Positions 39,901-47,600 of a DNA stretch of 64,000 nt are shown piece by piece (the stretch's first letter is position 1; each line of letters opens with the position of its first letter). A model generated the notes under the pieces. It was not told the DNA's origin. It worked only from the letters and a program-made list of their open reading frames with translations, and did no database searches. A program made the translations under genes and the position numbers. This DNA comes from Symbiodinium natans (taxonomy: Eukaryota; Sar; Dinophyceae; Suessiales; Symbiodiniaceae), in NCBI GenBank assembly GCA_905221605.1, contig CAJNDS010002420.1, positions 371,587 to 435,586 of the forward strand, read 5' to 3'.

Positions 39901-42746
39901 CATAAGAGTTGGTCCAGCGAAGATTTTGCACTCACGTGACACATCCCATTGATCACGGTGAGGTTCGCCCCAAACTCCAAAATCAACCAGAGAGGGATAA
40001 TCAGGGGCCCATTGTCTTCCCTAATCAACGTCCCTTTCTCTGTAATCCTCATTGTCACACCACCAAGCGCGCTTTGCACCATAACAGTAGTGTCGGGTAA
40101 ACATTCCCATGGAAAAAGCGTCCGCACAAGATGCGTAGCAGCTGTATCCACCAACGCCACTCTCCCTTCCTGCTGAAATAATCCAGAGTCACATAACATT
40201 CGAACACTGGGATCTCCGCTTGATGCTGACTGCGCTGATGACAGCTTCATAGATTTCAGCACTTCTAACGCTTCAGCAAGGACCTGATTGGTTGTTGATG
40301 GTGATGAGGGACTTGCAGAACCTTTTTCCAATCCTGCATTAGCCATCTCATCTCCCACTTCAGCCACTTCTGCCTTTTTGGCATTTCCCCATTTTGCACC
40401 TTTGCCGCCCTTTCCCCCTTTGGGAGAATTCCCTTTAGATCTATTCCTTTCAGGATTTAAGTCCGCATTGGAACTTACACCATCTTTGTATGGACACTGC
40501 GGCTGTAAATGGCCAATGGCCCCACATTCAAAACATCTTCCACGCTCCAGGGAGTCCTTGTCATGGCGAAATTTGCACCGTGATCCGAACTTGCAGCCTG
40601 CTTCTGTCTTCCCATATATCCAACCGAAAGGACGTTCACCATCTCCGCTGTACCTTTTTCCTTTCCCTTTGCCTTTGTCACCCTCCTCCGTCTCGTCACC
40701 AGTTCCCTTTTGGGCCTTGTTTAACCTGGCCCTTTTCTTGGCGTCCGAGTCCTGCTTCACCTCTTGTTCACCAGCGCTATGCAATAGCAGTTCGAATTCT
40801 GCTTGTAACATTTCAGCTAGTTGTGTCGCAGTTTCAGAGGTCGGCGAGTAGTCCACCCCCAATTTCTCCCGGAAGGATGCCACTCTGAAATGCACCGTAG
40901 GGTGTTTTGCCAGCAACGCGGATGATAAAGCATCCAATCCCTTGATAAGCAAGGTAGCATCCGGCTCGGATGCTCGCAGCTCCCTTAACCGGGAACGCCA
41001 TTGCGCCCATTGTCGCACTCCCTTAATAGCCTCCGAGATCGAGGTTGCTGAGGATGGTTGCACCAAGAAGTTTAACATCGTGCTGCGCTCGTTTGCTCCA
41101 CCTGGTTGGTAAACTGTCAGCAACTTGTAAAATATCATCACCGACCCCAACATTCGAGTGGAAACGATCTCGGTCTTCAATCTCTCCGGAATCGCCTGTA
41201 GCAGCAAAGACACCGCTCTCTGCTCCAACAAAACATGCACAGTTCGAACCCCCTTGAGCCCTTCCAGCTCAGCCTTGATGCCCAACCTTTCCAGCGGAGA
41301 GACACTCAACCATTTGGCGTACGCCTCATACGCCTTTGTATAGACGGATTGCCACCACACTCTTCCTGTATCTGTCAGCGAAGACAACATTGGTTCGATC
41401 ATTGCGATCCAATCACCTAGTGCCGTCGGATTGCTTGGTGTGTAGTCTGCCAAAGTAGGAAGGCTCATCACATGCTTCCCAAGAGCCTCCGGACGTTCAG
41501 TTCCAGAACTATCACCAATGTTTGGCATCCCACGTGGCACCACAGCTCCAGGAGGTAAGCTGACCTTTCCACCAGGCCCTTGCGGCAGTCCATGTCCCAT
41601 TCCGGGCGTAAACGCTGTGAGCGGAACCTTCTCTAATTCCAACTTCCCAGCAATCATTTTCCACCGATATGGAACATCATCCACCATTGTATATCCACCC
41701 GACCCTGCTGAGTTCTCTTGCATTGAAGTTTCCCGAGCTGAGACAAAACCGGGCTGATTTCCCAACAGTGCGGCAGAACCATCAACGCCTGACGGCAAGG
41801 AAGTAATCGGAACATGTGTTAAACCAGGTGGTCCACTTGCATATCCACCACTTGCAGAACCTCCCATGGGGTAATTCAATGGAGGCAATCTGGAGGGTTT
41901 CTTCCCTTCAGTTACGTGCATCATTGGCACTTCTTTCTCATCCTCCACGTGAACATCCCCTTTCCTGGGCTCAGGCAAGGGTTGAAGGTCACAACCCTTT
42001 GGAAGGTCGTAGCCCTCAATCGGCAGCCATGTCCCATCAGGCAACACAGTCCAGAAACCACCCATACCATCAGTGTAGAAAACTTGTCCTGGCAGGTACT
42101 GCTTCTCTGGAGTCATTCCCAAAGGATATGCAGCATTTGCGTCCACCACTCCAGTGCTCCGTGCTCTCGAAGCTGACCCAGATGCAGCAGAGGTATAGCT
42201 TTTCTCCTCCACCCGATGCAACCTGTTCCCCAGCTCCTTTGTTTGCACAAGCAACTCTTTCAGCGCACGCTTTACCACCGCCATATCTTCACCTTGTTCT
42301 TCACCACTCAGATCAGGAATAAGCTCTTCCTCGCCTTGTGTCTCACCAATATTCCCTCTTTCCATCTGGCCCATCAAACCTGAAGATGGCCTCTCAGCTG
42401 GAACAGGTTCCCGATCCCGAAGTTCTGGCAACGACGGTGGCCTTCTTGTTTCTTCACCACTCCTATCCCCTCCGCTCGCAGGGAGACTTGCTGGCCTTGA
42501 TTGCCTCAGTCTCATTTCTTCATGAGCCCGCTCGCTCCAGAAAGGATTCGCTGCTGGAACCGGAACCACTTCGTTTTCCACCTGAGACGTTGGTTGTATC
42601 ATTGCAACCTCCCTACCATCTGTCAGCGCTTGTACCATTTGTTGCCGTTCTTCACCCCCATCACCACGATTTTCTTCGGCTTCATTGGCCGCGGATGACA
42701 GTCCAGGTTCCGACCGACGCCGCAACATGTCCATTGCGCCAAACAA
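33513..42746 (-). CDS. copia-type Gag-Pol polyprotein, 3077 aa
   Basis: One intact ORF; ATG at 42746 is 49 nt inside the 5' LTR. Order by approximate residue: proline/serine-rich N-terminus; Gag capsid-like region 430-657; basic linker with CKFGSRCKFRH and a CCHC knuckle CFECGAIGHLQPQC (about 736-749). Then VDTAATH (D867) and LDSGASH (D1028) protease-like motifs; a cytosine-methyltransferase-like domain (HLFSG about 1225, GGPPC with C1282). Integrase follows with H1522...C1534-C1537 zinc site and D1561, D1711, E1747 (35 residues between the last two). Next come a 2OG-Fe(II) oxygenase-like domain (H2110, D2112, H2178, R2187); RT with D2468 and YVDD (D2580, D2581); RNase H with D2767, E2807, D2845, D2894. 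It ends in a hydrophobic, cysteine-containing C-terminus. At about twice usual copia length, the extra mass is the added domains. All catalytic residues for reverse transcription and integration appear present. No frameshift between Gag and Pol, so Gag excess must arise otherwise. Confidence 0.93.
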   Translation of the reverse strand: MFGAMDMLRRRSEPGLSSAANEAEENRGDGGEERQQMVQALTDGREVAMIQPTSQVENEVVPVPAANPFWSERAHEEMRLRQSRPASLPASGGDRSGEETRRPPSLPELRDREPVPAERPSSGLMGQMERGNIGETQGEEELIPDLSGEEQGEDMAVVKRALKELLVQTKELGNRLHRVEEKSYTSAASGSASRARSTGVVDANAAYPLGMTPEKQYLPGQVFYTDGMGGFWTVLPDGTWLPIEGYDLPKGCDLQPLPEPRKGDVHVEDEKEVPMMHVTEGKKPSRLPPLNYPMGGSASGGYASGPPGLTHVPITSLPSGVDGSAALLGNQPGFVSARETSMQENSAGSGGYTMVDDVPYRWKMIAGKLELEKVPLTAFTPGMGHGLPQGPGGKVSLPPGAVVPRGMPNIGDSSGTERPEALGKHVMSLPTLADYTPSNPTALGDWIAMIEPMLSSLTDTGRVWWQSVYTKAYEAYAKWLSVSPLERLGIKAELEGLKGVRTVHVLLEQRAVSLLLQAIPERLKTEIVSTRMLGSVMIFYKLLTVYQPGGANERSTMLNFLVQPSSATSISEAIKGVRQWAQWRSRLRELRASEPDATLLIKGLDALSSALLAKHPTVHFRVASFREKLGVDYSPTSETATQLAEMLQAEFELLLHSAGEQEVKQDSDAKKRARLNKAQKGTGDETEEGDKGKGKGKRYSGDGERPFGWIYGKTEAGCKFGSRCKFRHDKDSLERGRCFECGAIGHLQPQCPYKDGVSSNADLNPERNRSKGNSPKGGKGGKGAKWGNAKKAEVAEVGDEMANAGLEKGSASPSSPSTTNQVLAEALEVLKSMKLSSAQSASSGDPSVRMLCDSGLFQQEGRVALVDTAATHLVRTLFPWECLPDTTVMVQSALGGVTMRITEKGTLIREDNGPLIIPLWLILEFGANLTVINGMCHVSAKSSLDQLLWFEHGCLVMDYKTAEKMVLHAERQRASLSHSQWRNGRADCGVGSSDATLLPKQGEGRGVCVLHVARVSDTNECSGMGMLDSGASHPLRSLRPGEQLPQQKVLVSLAVGSREMCITPGGTLVTPEMVDPLVPIGKASALVGLRVQWRGGKCTASHPVLGELRVRDLNGCPCLEKEVALQIIDEMDWCSPKQALKVARMVQGCPNTDNEVAVKASLQSAARTASANEEEFVQACWRFLRWYYGDIPENMLMELLPRGDIAALPFNRHKRRRLARAKRVVVHLFSGKQKWHFPSRDVEVLELDLKKGGDLHNSSVWKYLLHLAAEGKVVAVVGGPPCRTVSRLRGEDGGPPVLRRRCGPERLGLKSLPWPHQELAQKDGVLLLKMLFLYDVAVHSRCGTAEVINGSSVFFGMESPGDPELIGKDFSQNGKTVLSAEDLVDGSQEGLSSPTFWSWPEVKSFCERYGMYAAHFDQGALGHALVKPTTFLVSDMELWESLEQVRVVVPWSATFASTLEERIGQSSIWARWAFGLVKRIRHRLAQWLHESDAEREAMVLKKEEREGTLRRLTTEERAFRDHCLRGHIPFRRDCQICVSAAGKERRHLRRKHGDAYTLSLDLAGPYKCSKDAHQQKPRHAVIGVYQFPMLDPNVGRPLEKEEDADEVEDQVVDEGAGVGEWLGDAVANFEEEDSAPVEPAPVLEAEVLKIQASEKSWKELRDHLTQPVRMINFVMVEPIVDKQQTTVLSAVQRMMVRLQRHGYPVLRIHSDRAGEFVNARFRSFCETRLIYRTTGDPGVPQTNGRAEACVGLFKRGVRSLLKEARLGPAYWALAARHWSMLRWQKAERELGLKPKALLPFGAQIQVKRRPWELLGPDGTKKGRQWVDRTQPALLLGPCDDLPGGYWVEAQGTAKDPDELVLFPCTTIFSNIKEPPALELEGVVEEQEPSPPEHRLKGKKPALRFADEEGPPLPPPRDPPAHRRLKEKSPASSLRGHVGSLRLLRKRGESPPLEIFEDDMQGLGELEENADVEDNVPGDEYWPTCCSPHEDAYLVCKSETAEDGTQLEKEEQKAKSMYERSVYDYVDCEELLEGIVYPKRVNRRGGINNWCTSTRALVLGHYTHGGVCGITKETHRRPWLCRYLTSFVKHHNPEAKFSALQISCNAPVSLHRDSHNEKHCCNYVCGFGDYKEGQLWVEDEKVLEEGAEVVEQSYGKKVLPGKLVDIHWNFMSFFPRKLHGPMPWKGNRVSLTGYTPVFMERLSYKDRCYLLQCKFPLPEPQAEEGEKRKWLKMTLRETSLDDLAEEVDYAVFEAHQWALEEHLSIRRLIAEQECCILDEFHGSANESNDEKGLETREWLVKAKRAEEQLSKFLVKAAQVQQVVQENTALEAAEEVEFLQTKTIPTQEAMQELEKWRDSLSDEVKSLVKELEVVEPTTQEKLDKLAEEPNAPVIEYVPSLVVFTRKQGTGRRRARICACGNFISSTAATEYEGPRSLSRHSLYAPGLDSTTFRCQVRHAAHMVWIIAGLDISKAFLTAPMNRAQREGRLVVVQPPRAAVKLGLCTKEERWIVRKALYGLAESPAAWVEWRDQRLQGMSWVSKDGQAMSFQRSNADPSLFLIMAQEKPEGVSKLVGTMGLYVDDFLMAGTMTVLREALEQIRKEWKTSEPEFCGPGCGDGFLKFLGVQIWYRSGSFFLNQEDFVRDLLNRRGYQIDETGKGSNLPMVKETPGEEEEVDIPSLRAAQGAVGEFLWVAIKTRPDLAFCTSQLSLWTSRRPRFVVKKAEEVFRYLAATPTLGLTFGAIATCEKERNEVLRYGRGVKVVESYADASFAAGENEKSHSGAVVVWGDCPVMWATQRQSTVALSTAEAELHASIEGATMIQSCTPIIAALVGTGEESLQKVLYTDSVSTCSIIQYPAGSWRTRHLRIRAAGVRSLVDRGYMVIAHLRGEYMIADLLTKLMSGQVYAKQKALWGLQLLVQGTDLKRASLAMAVMMVAASLQGMATGGEEVSAAGFFCSEEGVCQVANTSTVMVLAQGIEMVINNSDLVAYLVAAIIIWELTWCLFRRLYKWLWIKKVVVIPASATLYTTVGGNCMHASSDCDVLRYSQPRAKTLCKHCLKGGWVVNAEFLGEERAAGT
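34047..34469 (-). other. RNase H domain
   Basis: YADASF (D2767), STAEAELHA (E2807), LYTDSVS (D2845) and IADLLTK (D2894) form the DEDD active site; intact. Confidence 0.93.
34760..35575 (-). other. reverse transcriptase domain
   Basis: LDISKAFLTAP (D2468), KALYGLAESPAAW and LYVDDFLMAG (D2580/D2581) are the classic copia RT blocks, all in frame. Confidence 0.95.
36120..36690 (-). other. 2OG-Fe(II) oxygenase-like domain
   Basis: Residues about 2019-2209, between integrase and RT. NAPVSLHRDSHN gives H2110-x-D2112. KLHGPMPWKGNRVSLTGYTP gives H2178 and R2187, the Fe- and 2-oxoglutarate-binding pattern of double-stranded beta-helix dioxygenases. The family (TET/JBP-like, AlkB-like or other) cannot be settled by eye. 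Confidence 0.6.
37257..38189 (-). other. integrase domain
   Basis: Zinc-binding H-x4-H...C-x2-C (HCLRGHIPFRRDCQIC), then LDLAGPY (D1561), HSDRAGEF (D1711) and NGRAEACVG (E1747). Between the first two Asp lies an unusual acidic insertion of about 70 residues. The C-terminal part has a GKK/R-rich DNA-binding-like end. Confidence 0.9.
38429..39089 (-). other. cytosine-C5-methyltransferase-like domain
   Basis: Residues about 1220-1440. HLFSG resembles motif I (SAM binding), ELDLKKGGDL motif II, and VVGGPPCRTVS motif IV with the catalytic Cys (C1282). FGMESPGDP sits where ENV (motif VI) is expected, and a QxRxR motif VIII is not evident. HFDQGALGHALVKPTTFLVS follows. The fold assignment is fairly secure; catalytic activity is uncertain. 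Confidence 0.65.
39357..40169 (-). other. two tandem retropepsin-like modules
   Basis: Module 1 (about residues 860-970) starts VALVDTAATHLVR. Module 2 (about 1020-1130) starts MGMLDSGASHPLR. They align along their length (R-TL/SL, LP, V-VS-A-G-, ITE/PGGTL). Module 2 has the classic DSGA; module 1 has DTAA. Known retropepsins work as homodimers. A fused pair could act as one bilobed enzyme (inference). Confidence 0.7.
40497..40604 (-). other. Gag zinc-finger region
   Basis: Residues about 715-750. A canonical CCHC knuckle (C-x2-C-x4-H-x4-C) is preceded by C-x5-C-x3-H, which looks like a CCCH finger lacking its first Cys. Expected role is genomic RNA binding and packaging. Confidence 0.85.
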
Positions 42747-42782
42747 GTGTAGAATCTTACCTACACCGCAGGAAGCCTAATT

Positions 42783-42795
42783 TGGGCTCATAACC
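42783..42795 (-). other. primer-binding site, anticodon-arm type
   Basis: Minus-strand GGTTATGAGCCCA lies directly after the 5' LTR. Its complement TGGGCTCATAACC matches the anticodon arm of methionine tRNA (CAU anticodon), not the tRNA 3' end. Drosophila copia is known to prime from an internally cleaved initiator-Met tRNA, and this site fits that mode. Confidence 0.7.
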
Positions 42796-43017
42796 TACGG
42801 GGGGAACCGAAGGGGGACGAGAAACCGAACAGTCAACCCCAACAGAAACCCTTGATTTCCCTGGATCAACCACACAACAAACCCAAACCACAGGGCACTC
42901 ACCTTTTACTACCAGGCACATGGCCCAGTCTTGAGCCATAAATGTTTTTTCCGGGTTTGTTAACCCTTTCAACTCCCAACACTAACTCTTTTCTACAATA
43001 CCAGCAGCAGCTCCGCA
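42796..43017 (-). repeat. 5' LTR
   Basis: Identical to the 3' LTR by reading. Presumed to hold the promoter, start and polyadenylation signals. The SL-like segment is at 42930-42954. Confidence 0.95.
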
Positions 43018-43490
43018 CCCTAAACCCTAAACCCCAAACCCTGAACCCTAAACCCTAAACCCTAAACCCCAAACCCTGAACCCTTAGGGCCCTCAAGTTG
43101 CAGGTGCTACGAGCTGGTCACGGAGCCTACGGCTTAGGGTTTGGGCGTCCGAGCGAAGCCCAGCACAAGAGGAAACAACCCTTAACCCTCACCCTGGACC
43201 CTAGACTCCCTAGACCCTAAACCCGAAACCCTAAACCCTAAACCCTGAACCCTAAACCCTAAACCCTAAACCCTAAACCCTAAACCCTAAACCCTAAACC
43301 CTAAACCCTAAACCCTGAACCCTATCACCGGACAAGCCTCGAAGACCAAACTGAAGTTGTGAACAATTCAAACCTCCTAGGTCCTCTATAGCACAACTCA
43401 AAGGTCCGAGTTGAAACCCTAAACCCTAAACCCCAAACCCTAAACCCTAAACCCTAAACCCTAAACCCTAAACCCTAAACCCCCGAAAAG
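43018..43490. repeat. CCCTAAA arrays downstream of the retroelement
   Basis: CCCTAAA at 43018-43080, 43205-43325 and 43415-43482. The island 43088-43210 is open on plus (QVLRAGHGAYGLGFGRPSEA) and may be an exon. Confidence 0.85.
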
Positions 43491-43593
43491 GGGACAGCTC
43501 CACCAACCGAGAGCTCCCCCAAAAAAACCCAACTATGCCGACCTGCATCTCGTGCTGCTGACGAACCTGCATGTCATGGAGCCTGCCGATGAG

Positions 43594-43680
43594 GTTAGGG
43601 TTTAGGGTTTAGGGTTTCGGGTTTAGGGTGTAGGGTTTAGGGTTTAGGGTTTAGGGCTTCGGGTTTAGGGTTTAGGGGCT
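43594..43680. repeat. TTTAGGG array
   Basis: Degenerate TTTAGGG followed by a 21-base G run (43690-43710). Confidence 0.9.
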
Positions 43681-43710
43681 CCAACATTTGGGGGGGGGGG
43701 GGGGGGGGGG

Positions 43711-44770
43711 TACCTTTTTTGGGATCCTTGTTGGAAGGGAATCCTACTATTTCGGGTCTCTTTGAAGGGTTCTCTTATTTTCGTACACCCCCCATTTGGG
43801 TGCCGGTGATGTTGGAAATTGGCATTTGTGGGGGAGGGTGTTTTCGGGTCTTGCACGAAGCTCCCTAGGCCTGGGGTTCTTATCCAGGTCTCAGGACACA
43901 CACGGCCTGACACCGTAAGGTTGTACGCCCGTTTCTAAGCCACCCTTCCACACTCTAAACCATCAGCCTAAACCCTAAACGACCTAAACCAAAAAACGGT
44001 TCGCCCACGGGCCGTCCTCCCGAGGGTGGGCTTGCGTGTGTTGAAGGCACCCCTCCCGACATGTTCTTTCGACGCCCCGGAACGAACTACGATATAAAGG
44101 GTTACGAAGATAGGGAACCCCCAAATGGTAGGATTCCCTTACAACAACAACCCCAAGAAGGTACCCCCTAATGTAGGAAACCCCCCAGATGTCGTTTAAG
44201 CGAATCTTCCGCAGTCCCAGGACGTTGTTCACGCCTACAGAGGTTCTGATTCAAAGGGTGAAGACCACATCTTAGGGCAGCTACATGGTCACAGCATATG
44301 GACCTTTTAAGGCGGGACCCCGTATATACCCCCCTAAACCCTAGACCCTAGACCCTAAACCCTAAACCCTATGAAGCCCTCGGGCCCATGTAACTACCCT
44401 TGGACCAAAAGAGTGTCCAACACGACTTCCTTATGCGCCTGCGGATCAAGGGCCTGCGCGCTTACGGGTGGACTCGCGTGATCTGGGTTTGGAGTCTCTC
44501 GAAACCCTAAACCCTAAACCCTAAACCCTAAACCCTAAACCCTAAGCCCTAAATCCTAAACCCTAAGCCCTAAGCCTTAGGTAACCTGAAGGAGTGCCTG
44601 ATCATCAGGTCCTCCATGTGCTGCAGTCTGTCCTCCACTCAGGCCGAGCAGCTTGCCTTTTGCTTCCGCTACCCTGCAGCAAGGGGAGATTTCCTCAATT
44701 CTTGGATGTATTCCCTTGCCTCCCTTAAAGGGTTCTGAAGTATGGGCCCTTGGGGAAATAAGGGGCTATA
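43711..44770. other. unique stretch with hairpin sequences and CCCTAAA tracts
   Basis: A hairpin-like sequence near 44105-44200. CCCTAAA at 44335-44370 and 44503-44575. ORFs of 82 codons show no motif. No gene is called. Confidence 0.5.
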
Positions 44771-44775
44771 TCAGG

Positions 44776-44862
44776 GGTATACACGGGGTATACAAGGGGT
44801 ATATACGGGGTCTATAAGGGGTATATAAGTGGTATATTAAAAGGTAATAAGTGGTATATAAG
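44776..44862. repeat. GGGGTATA-type minisatellite
   Basis: Degenerate repeats of about 11 bp (AAGGGGTATAT and variants). Confidence 0.8.
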
Positions 44863-45171
44863 GACAAAAGGAGTCCCCTTTTGAGGGTGTGTTTGTCCTT
44901 AGGGTACAGGGCAATTCTTGCAGAGATTTACTGCTCTGAGTCGGATGTGAGAGCGGGAGGCCCGTCGTGCCTACTAACGTCTGCACTCGAACATTAGGGT
45001 TTTAGGGTTTAGGGTCTTGGGTTTAAAGTCTAGGGTTTAGGGTCAGGGTTTAGGGAAAATTAACCCCCCCCCCCCTCTACCACCTAATGCCAAATATTCC
45101 CGATTATAATGATAATGGGAGTACTTCATAGTATTAAGGGCTAGGGAGGGTTTGAGACTAGTGGGCGGGGA

Positions 45172-45275
45172 GTTTCCTAAATTAGGGTCCCTTCTTGGGT
45201 ACCCGCTATAAGGAGGCAGCACTCTTTAGAACGGGATCCCAAAAAGGTGCCCTAATTTAGAGCACTACCCATATG
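45172..45275. mobile_element. hairpin MITE-like sequence
   Basis: CCTAAATTAGGGTCCCTTCTTGGG faces GGGATCCCAAAAAGGTGCCCTAATTTAG in inverted orientation. No target duplication identified. Confidence 0.5.
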
Positions 45276-45289
45276 AGGTTCGTCTAGCT

Positions 45290-46045
45290 AAGCCCTAAAC
45301 CCTAAACCCTAAACCTGTTTGATGCCCCCTGCAATCAAACCCATCCTCCACACTGCCACGGGAAGCTGATCCAGGACCTGTTAGGGTTTAGGGTTTAGGG
45401 TTTAAGGTTTAAGGTTTAAGGTTTAGGGTTTCGGGTATCGGGTTTCGGGTAGGGAATGAAGGGAGGAGGTACCCTGTATACTGCCTTAAAGGGTAAACAT
45501 AGGGCCTTAAATCCCGCAATCCCTACTGAGAGCCAGGTCATCGGAAGTTTAGGGGGGCTTTTGGAAGCTTAGGTTCAGGGTGGGCTTGGGATGTTACCCT
45601 AAACCCTAAACCCCAAACCCCAAACCCTAAACCCTAAACCCCAAACCCTAAACCCTTTTTGGCCAAAGCTGCTTGGGTTGGATGTGCTTGGGAGCAGTTT
45701 TTCGGAGGGGTGCCAGTTTAGGGTTCAGGGTTTGGGGTTTGGGGTTTAGGGTTTAGTGTTTGGGTGCCCAAAAAGGAACCACAATTGGGAGAACTGATCA
45801 TGTGCCAATCTACAAGAAATTGTCTCAACCTCTTGGCTTGGTGGGGGGGGGCTTGGGGTTGCGGGGCGGCTCAGGCCTCAACCCTACAAACACTGCACTT
45901 CCCCAAACCCTAAACCCTAAACCCTAAACCCTAAACCCTAAACCCTAAACCCTAAACCCTAAACCCTAAACCCTAAACCCTAAACCCTAAACCCTAAACC
46001 CTAAACCCTAAACTTACCTTAAACCCCAAACCTGGAAACACATGC
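45290..46045. repeat. mixed arrays, including a long CCCTAAA array
   Basis: CCCTAAA (45293-45316), TTTAGGG (45382-45430), CCCTAAA/CCCCAAA (45597-45652), and a clean array of about 16 units at 45903-46014. No gene in the unique islands. Confidence 0.85.
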
Positions 46046-46048
46046 CAG

Positions 46049-46134
46049 TGTTGCGCATAGACATCGAAGTGGACGCTGAGGTGGGCCACTGCATCATGGG
46101 CATTGCCGCCTGCGTTCTCAAGGCTCTTCGCACC
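46049..46134 (+). CDS. putative exon
   Basis: After ACATGCCAG| the plus frame reads LRIDIEVDAEVGHCIMGIAA then CVLKALRT and ends GCACC|GTAAACCC, the GT lying at the edge of a CCCTAAA array. Strong coding texture. Family unknown; possibly joined to the next plus islands. Confidence 0.5.
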
Positions 46135-46135
46135 G

Positions 46136-46480
46136 TAAACCCTAAACCCTAAACCCTAAACCCTAAACCCTAAACCCTAAACCCTAAACCCTAAACCCTT
46201 TTTTCCCAAACCCTAGACACTAAACCCTAAACGAAACCGTAAACTCAAAACTAAACCCTAAACCCTAAACCCTAAACCCGAAACCCTAAACCCTAAACCC
46301 TAAACCCCAAACCCTAAACCCTAAACCCTGCACAACCCAATGCCAACTCAAGGCCTGTACACCCGAATTACCCGAACACCTATAAAACCCCTGCAGTTGC
46401 GGGTTTAGGGTTTAGGGTTTAGGGTTTAGGGTTTAGGGTTAGGCTTTAGGTTTAGGGTTTCGGGTTTAGGGTTTAGGGCC
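46136..46480. repeat. CCCTAAA arrays then TTTAGGG
   Basis: CCCTAAA (46136-46197, 46250-46330) and TTTAGGG (46402-46475). Confidence 0.9.
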
Positions 46481-46546
46481 TAGGGTTTCGGCCCTCTGGT
46501 CGTAGGTTTACGTGGACTGCGGTCCTTTGCCTTCATGGCAACCTAG

Positions 46547-46632
46547 GGCAACCTGCTCAAGATGCAGAGGCGTCCGCCTCCAGACTGCATTTCGTGCCCA
46601 GATGGCTGCCCACACAATTGCAAGCATTACAA
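46547..46632 (+). CDS. putative cysteine-rich exon
   Basis: GGCAACCTAG| then an open plus frame in phase 0 reading LLKMQRRPPPDCISCPDGCP then HNCKHYNP. Spacing C-x2-C-x3-C-x3-C suggests metal binding or disulfides. It runs into CCCCAAA repeats. Family unknown. Confidence 0.45.
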
Positions 46633-46739
46633 CCCCAAACCCCAAACCCTAAACCCGAAACCCGTCGTAGCATCGAGCCCAAACTCTACTAGTGTCTAGG
46701 GTTCCCTTCAACCCTATATAGACTGTCCTGTAAGCCGTG

Positions 46740-46862
46740 AACTGGAGCAACCCTGCCTTTGGATGTGCCATGGGCTGCGTCATGGACGGTGGCATCGATG
46801 GTGCCGTCGCCTGGTTTTTCGAATCGCCACGTTCGACAAATCAGCACAACAGCTCTGCTTGA
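46740..46862 (+). CDS. putative terminal exon
   Basis: Plus frame open from about 46740 (NWSNPAFGCAMGCVMDGGID then GAVAWFFESPRS) to TGA at 46860-46862. Its texture is better than the overlapping ATG-started ORF 46763-46966, which is in another frame. Confidence 0.45.
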   Translation, partial: NWSNPAFGCAMGCVMDGGIDGAVAWFFESPRSTNQHNSSA

Positions 46863-46899
46863 GAGAACTACCTCGGGCGTTTAAGTCCCAATATCCCCA

Positions 46900-47600
46900 C
46901 CAACCCCATAAAGCCTATAACCCTAAACACGATAAACCCCACAAAACCAAACCCTTTAAACCCTAAACCCCTAAACCCTATAAATCCTAACCCCCACCAA
47001 ACCCGAAACCTTACACCCTCACCACTCAACCCTAAAAACCCGTACACGCCAAAAACCCGTAGACCCTAAACCGCAGACCCTAAACCCCAGACCCTAAACC
47101 CTCAACCCTAAAACCCTAACCTGCACAAGATTAGGTGGTTGTGTTTGGGGTGGGCCAGGGGTCTGACGGCCTCAGCTTTGACTTACAGGTTTTATGAATA
47201 GGTTTAGGGATTTGGGGTTTAGGGGTCTTAGACAACCACCCTAAAGCACGCGTATCAAGACTGTCGGCTCTCAACCACCCTAAACCCTATAAACCCTAAC
47301 CCCTGAACCCTAAACCCTAAACCCTAAGCCCTGAGCCCTGAGCCCTGAGCCCTACGCCCTAAAAACCCAACCTTCTTCGTCCAAGCAGCAGGCTGCGTCA
47401 TGGGACGTCCAAAGGCAGGCGAAGCTACATCGACCTCGTCGACCTCCTGCGCCAAGCCCGGGGTCGTTGAACACCACTAAGGTTTATGATTATCTGTTAG
47501 GTTAGGGCTTTAGGGTTTAGGGTTTAGGGTTCAGGGTTCAGGGTTTAGGGCTGAGGGCTTAGGGCTTTGGGTTTAATCAGGGCTTAGGGGACTCTTCAGT
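46900..47600. repeat. degenerate CCCTAAA and TTTAGGG tracts with one exon-like island
   Basis: CCCTATAAA/CCCTAAA variants to 47120 and at 47280-47365; TTTAGGG at 47505-47570. The island 47390-47480 is open on plus (GCVMGRPKAGEATSTSSTSC) and ends in TAA. Confidence 0.7.

Larger units (their letters stand above)
33105..43017 (-). mobile_element. complete Ty1/copia-type LTR retrotransposon
   Basis: The element is about 9.9 kb, transcribed on the minus strand. By reading, its two 222-bp LTRs (33105-33326, 42796-43017) are identical. They begin TG and end TA in the element's sense. It is flanked by a 5-bp direct repeat CCCTA (33100-33104, 43018-43022), the usual copia duplication length, though inside CCCTAAA repeats such a match is partly expected. 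A purine tract abuts the 3' LTR and a primer-binding site abuts the 5' LTR. One uninterrupted ORF encodes Gag to RNase H. Order integrase before RT identifies the copia superfamily. Identical LTRs and an open ORF suggest recent insertion. Confidence 0.95.

Noticed and set aside
33571-42793. Plus-strand ORFs of 60-187 codons within the retroelement
   Set aside because: Antisense shadows of the 3077-codon minus ORF.
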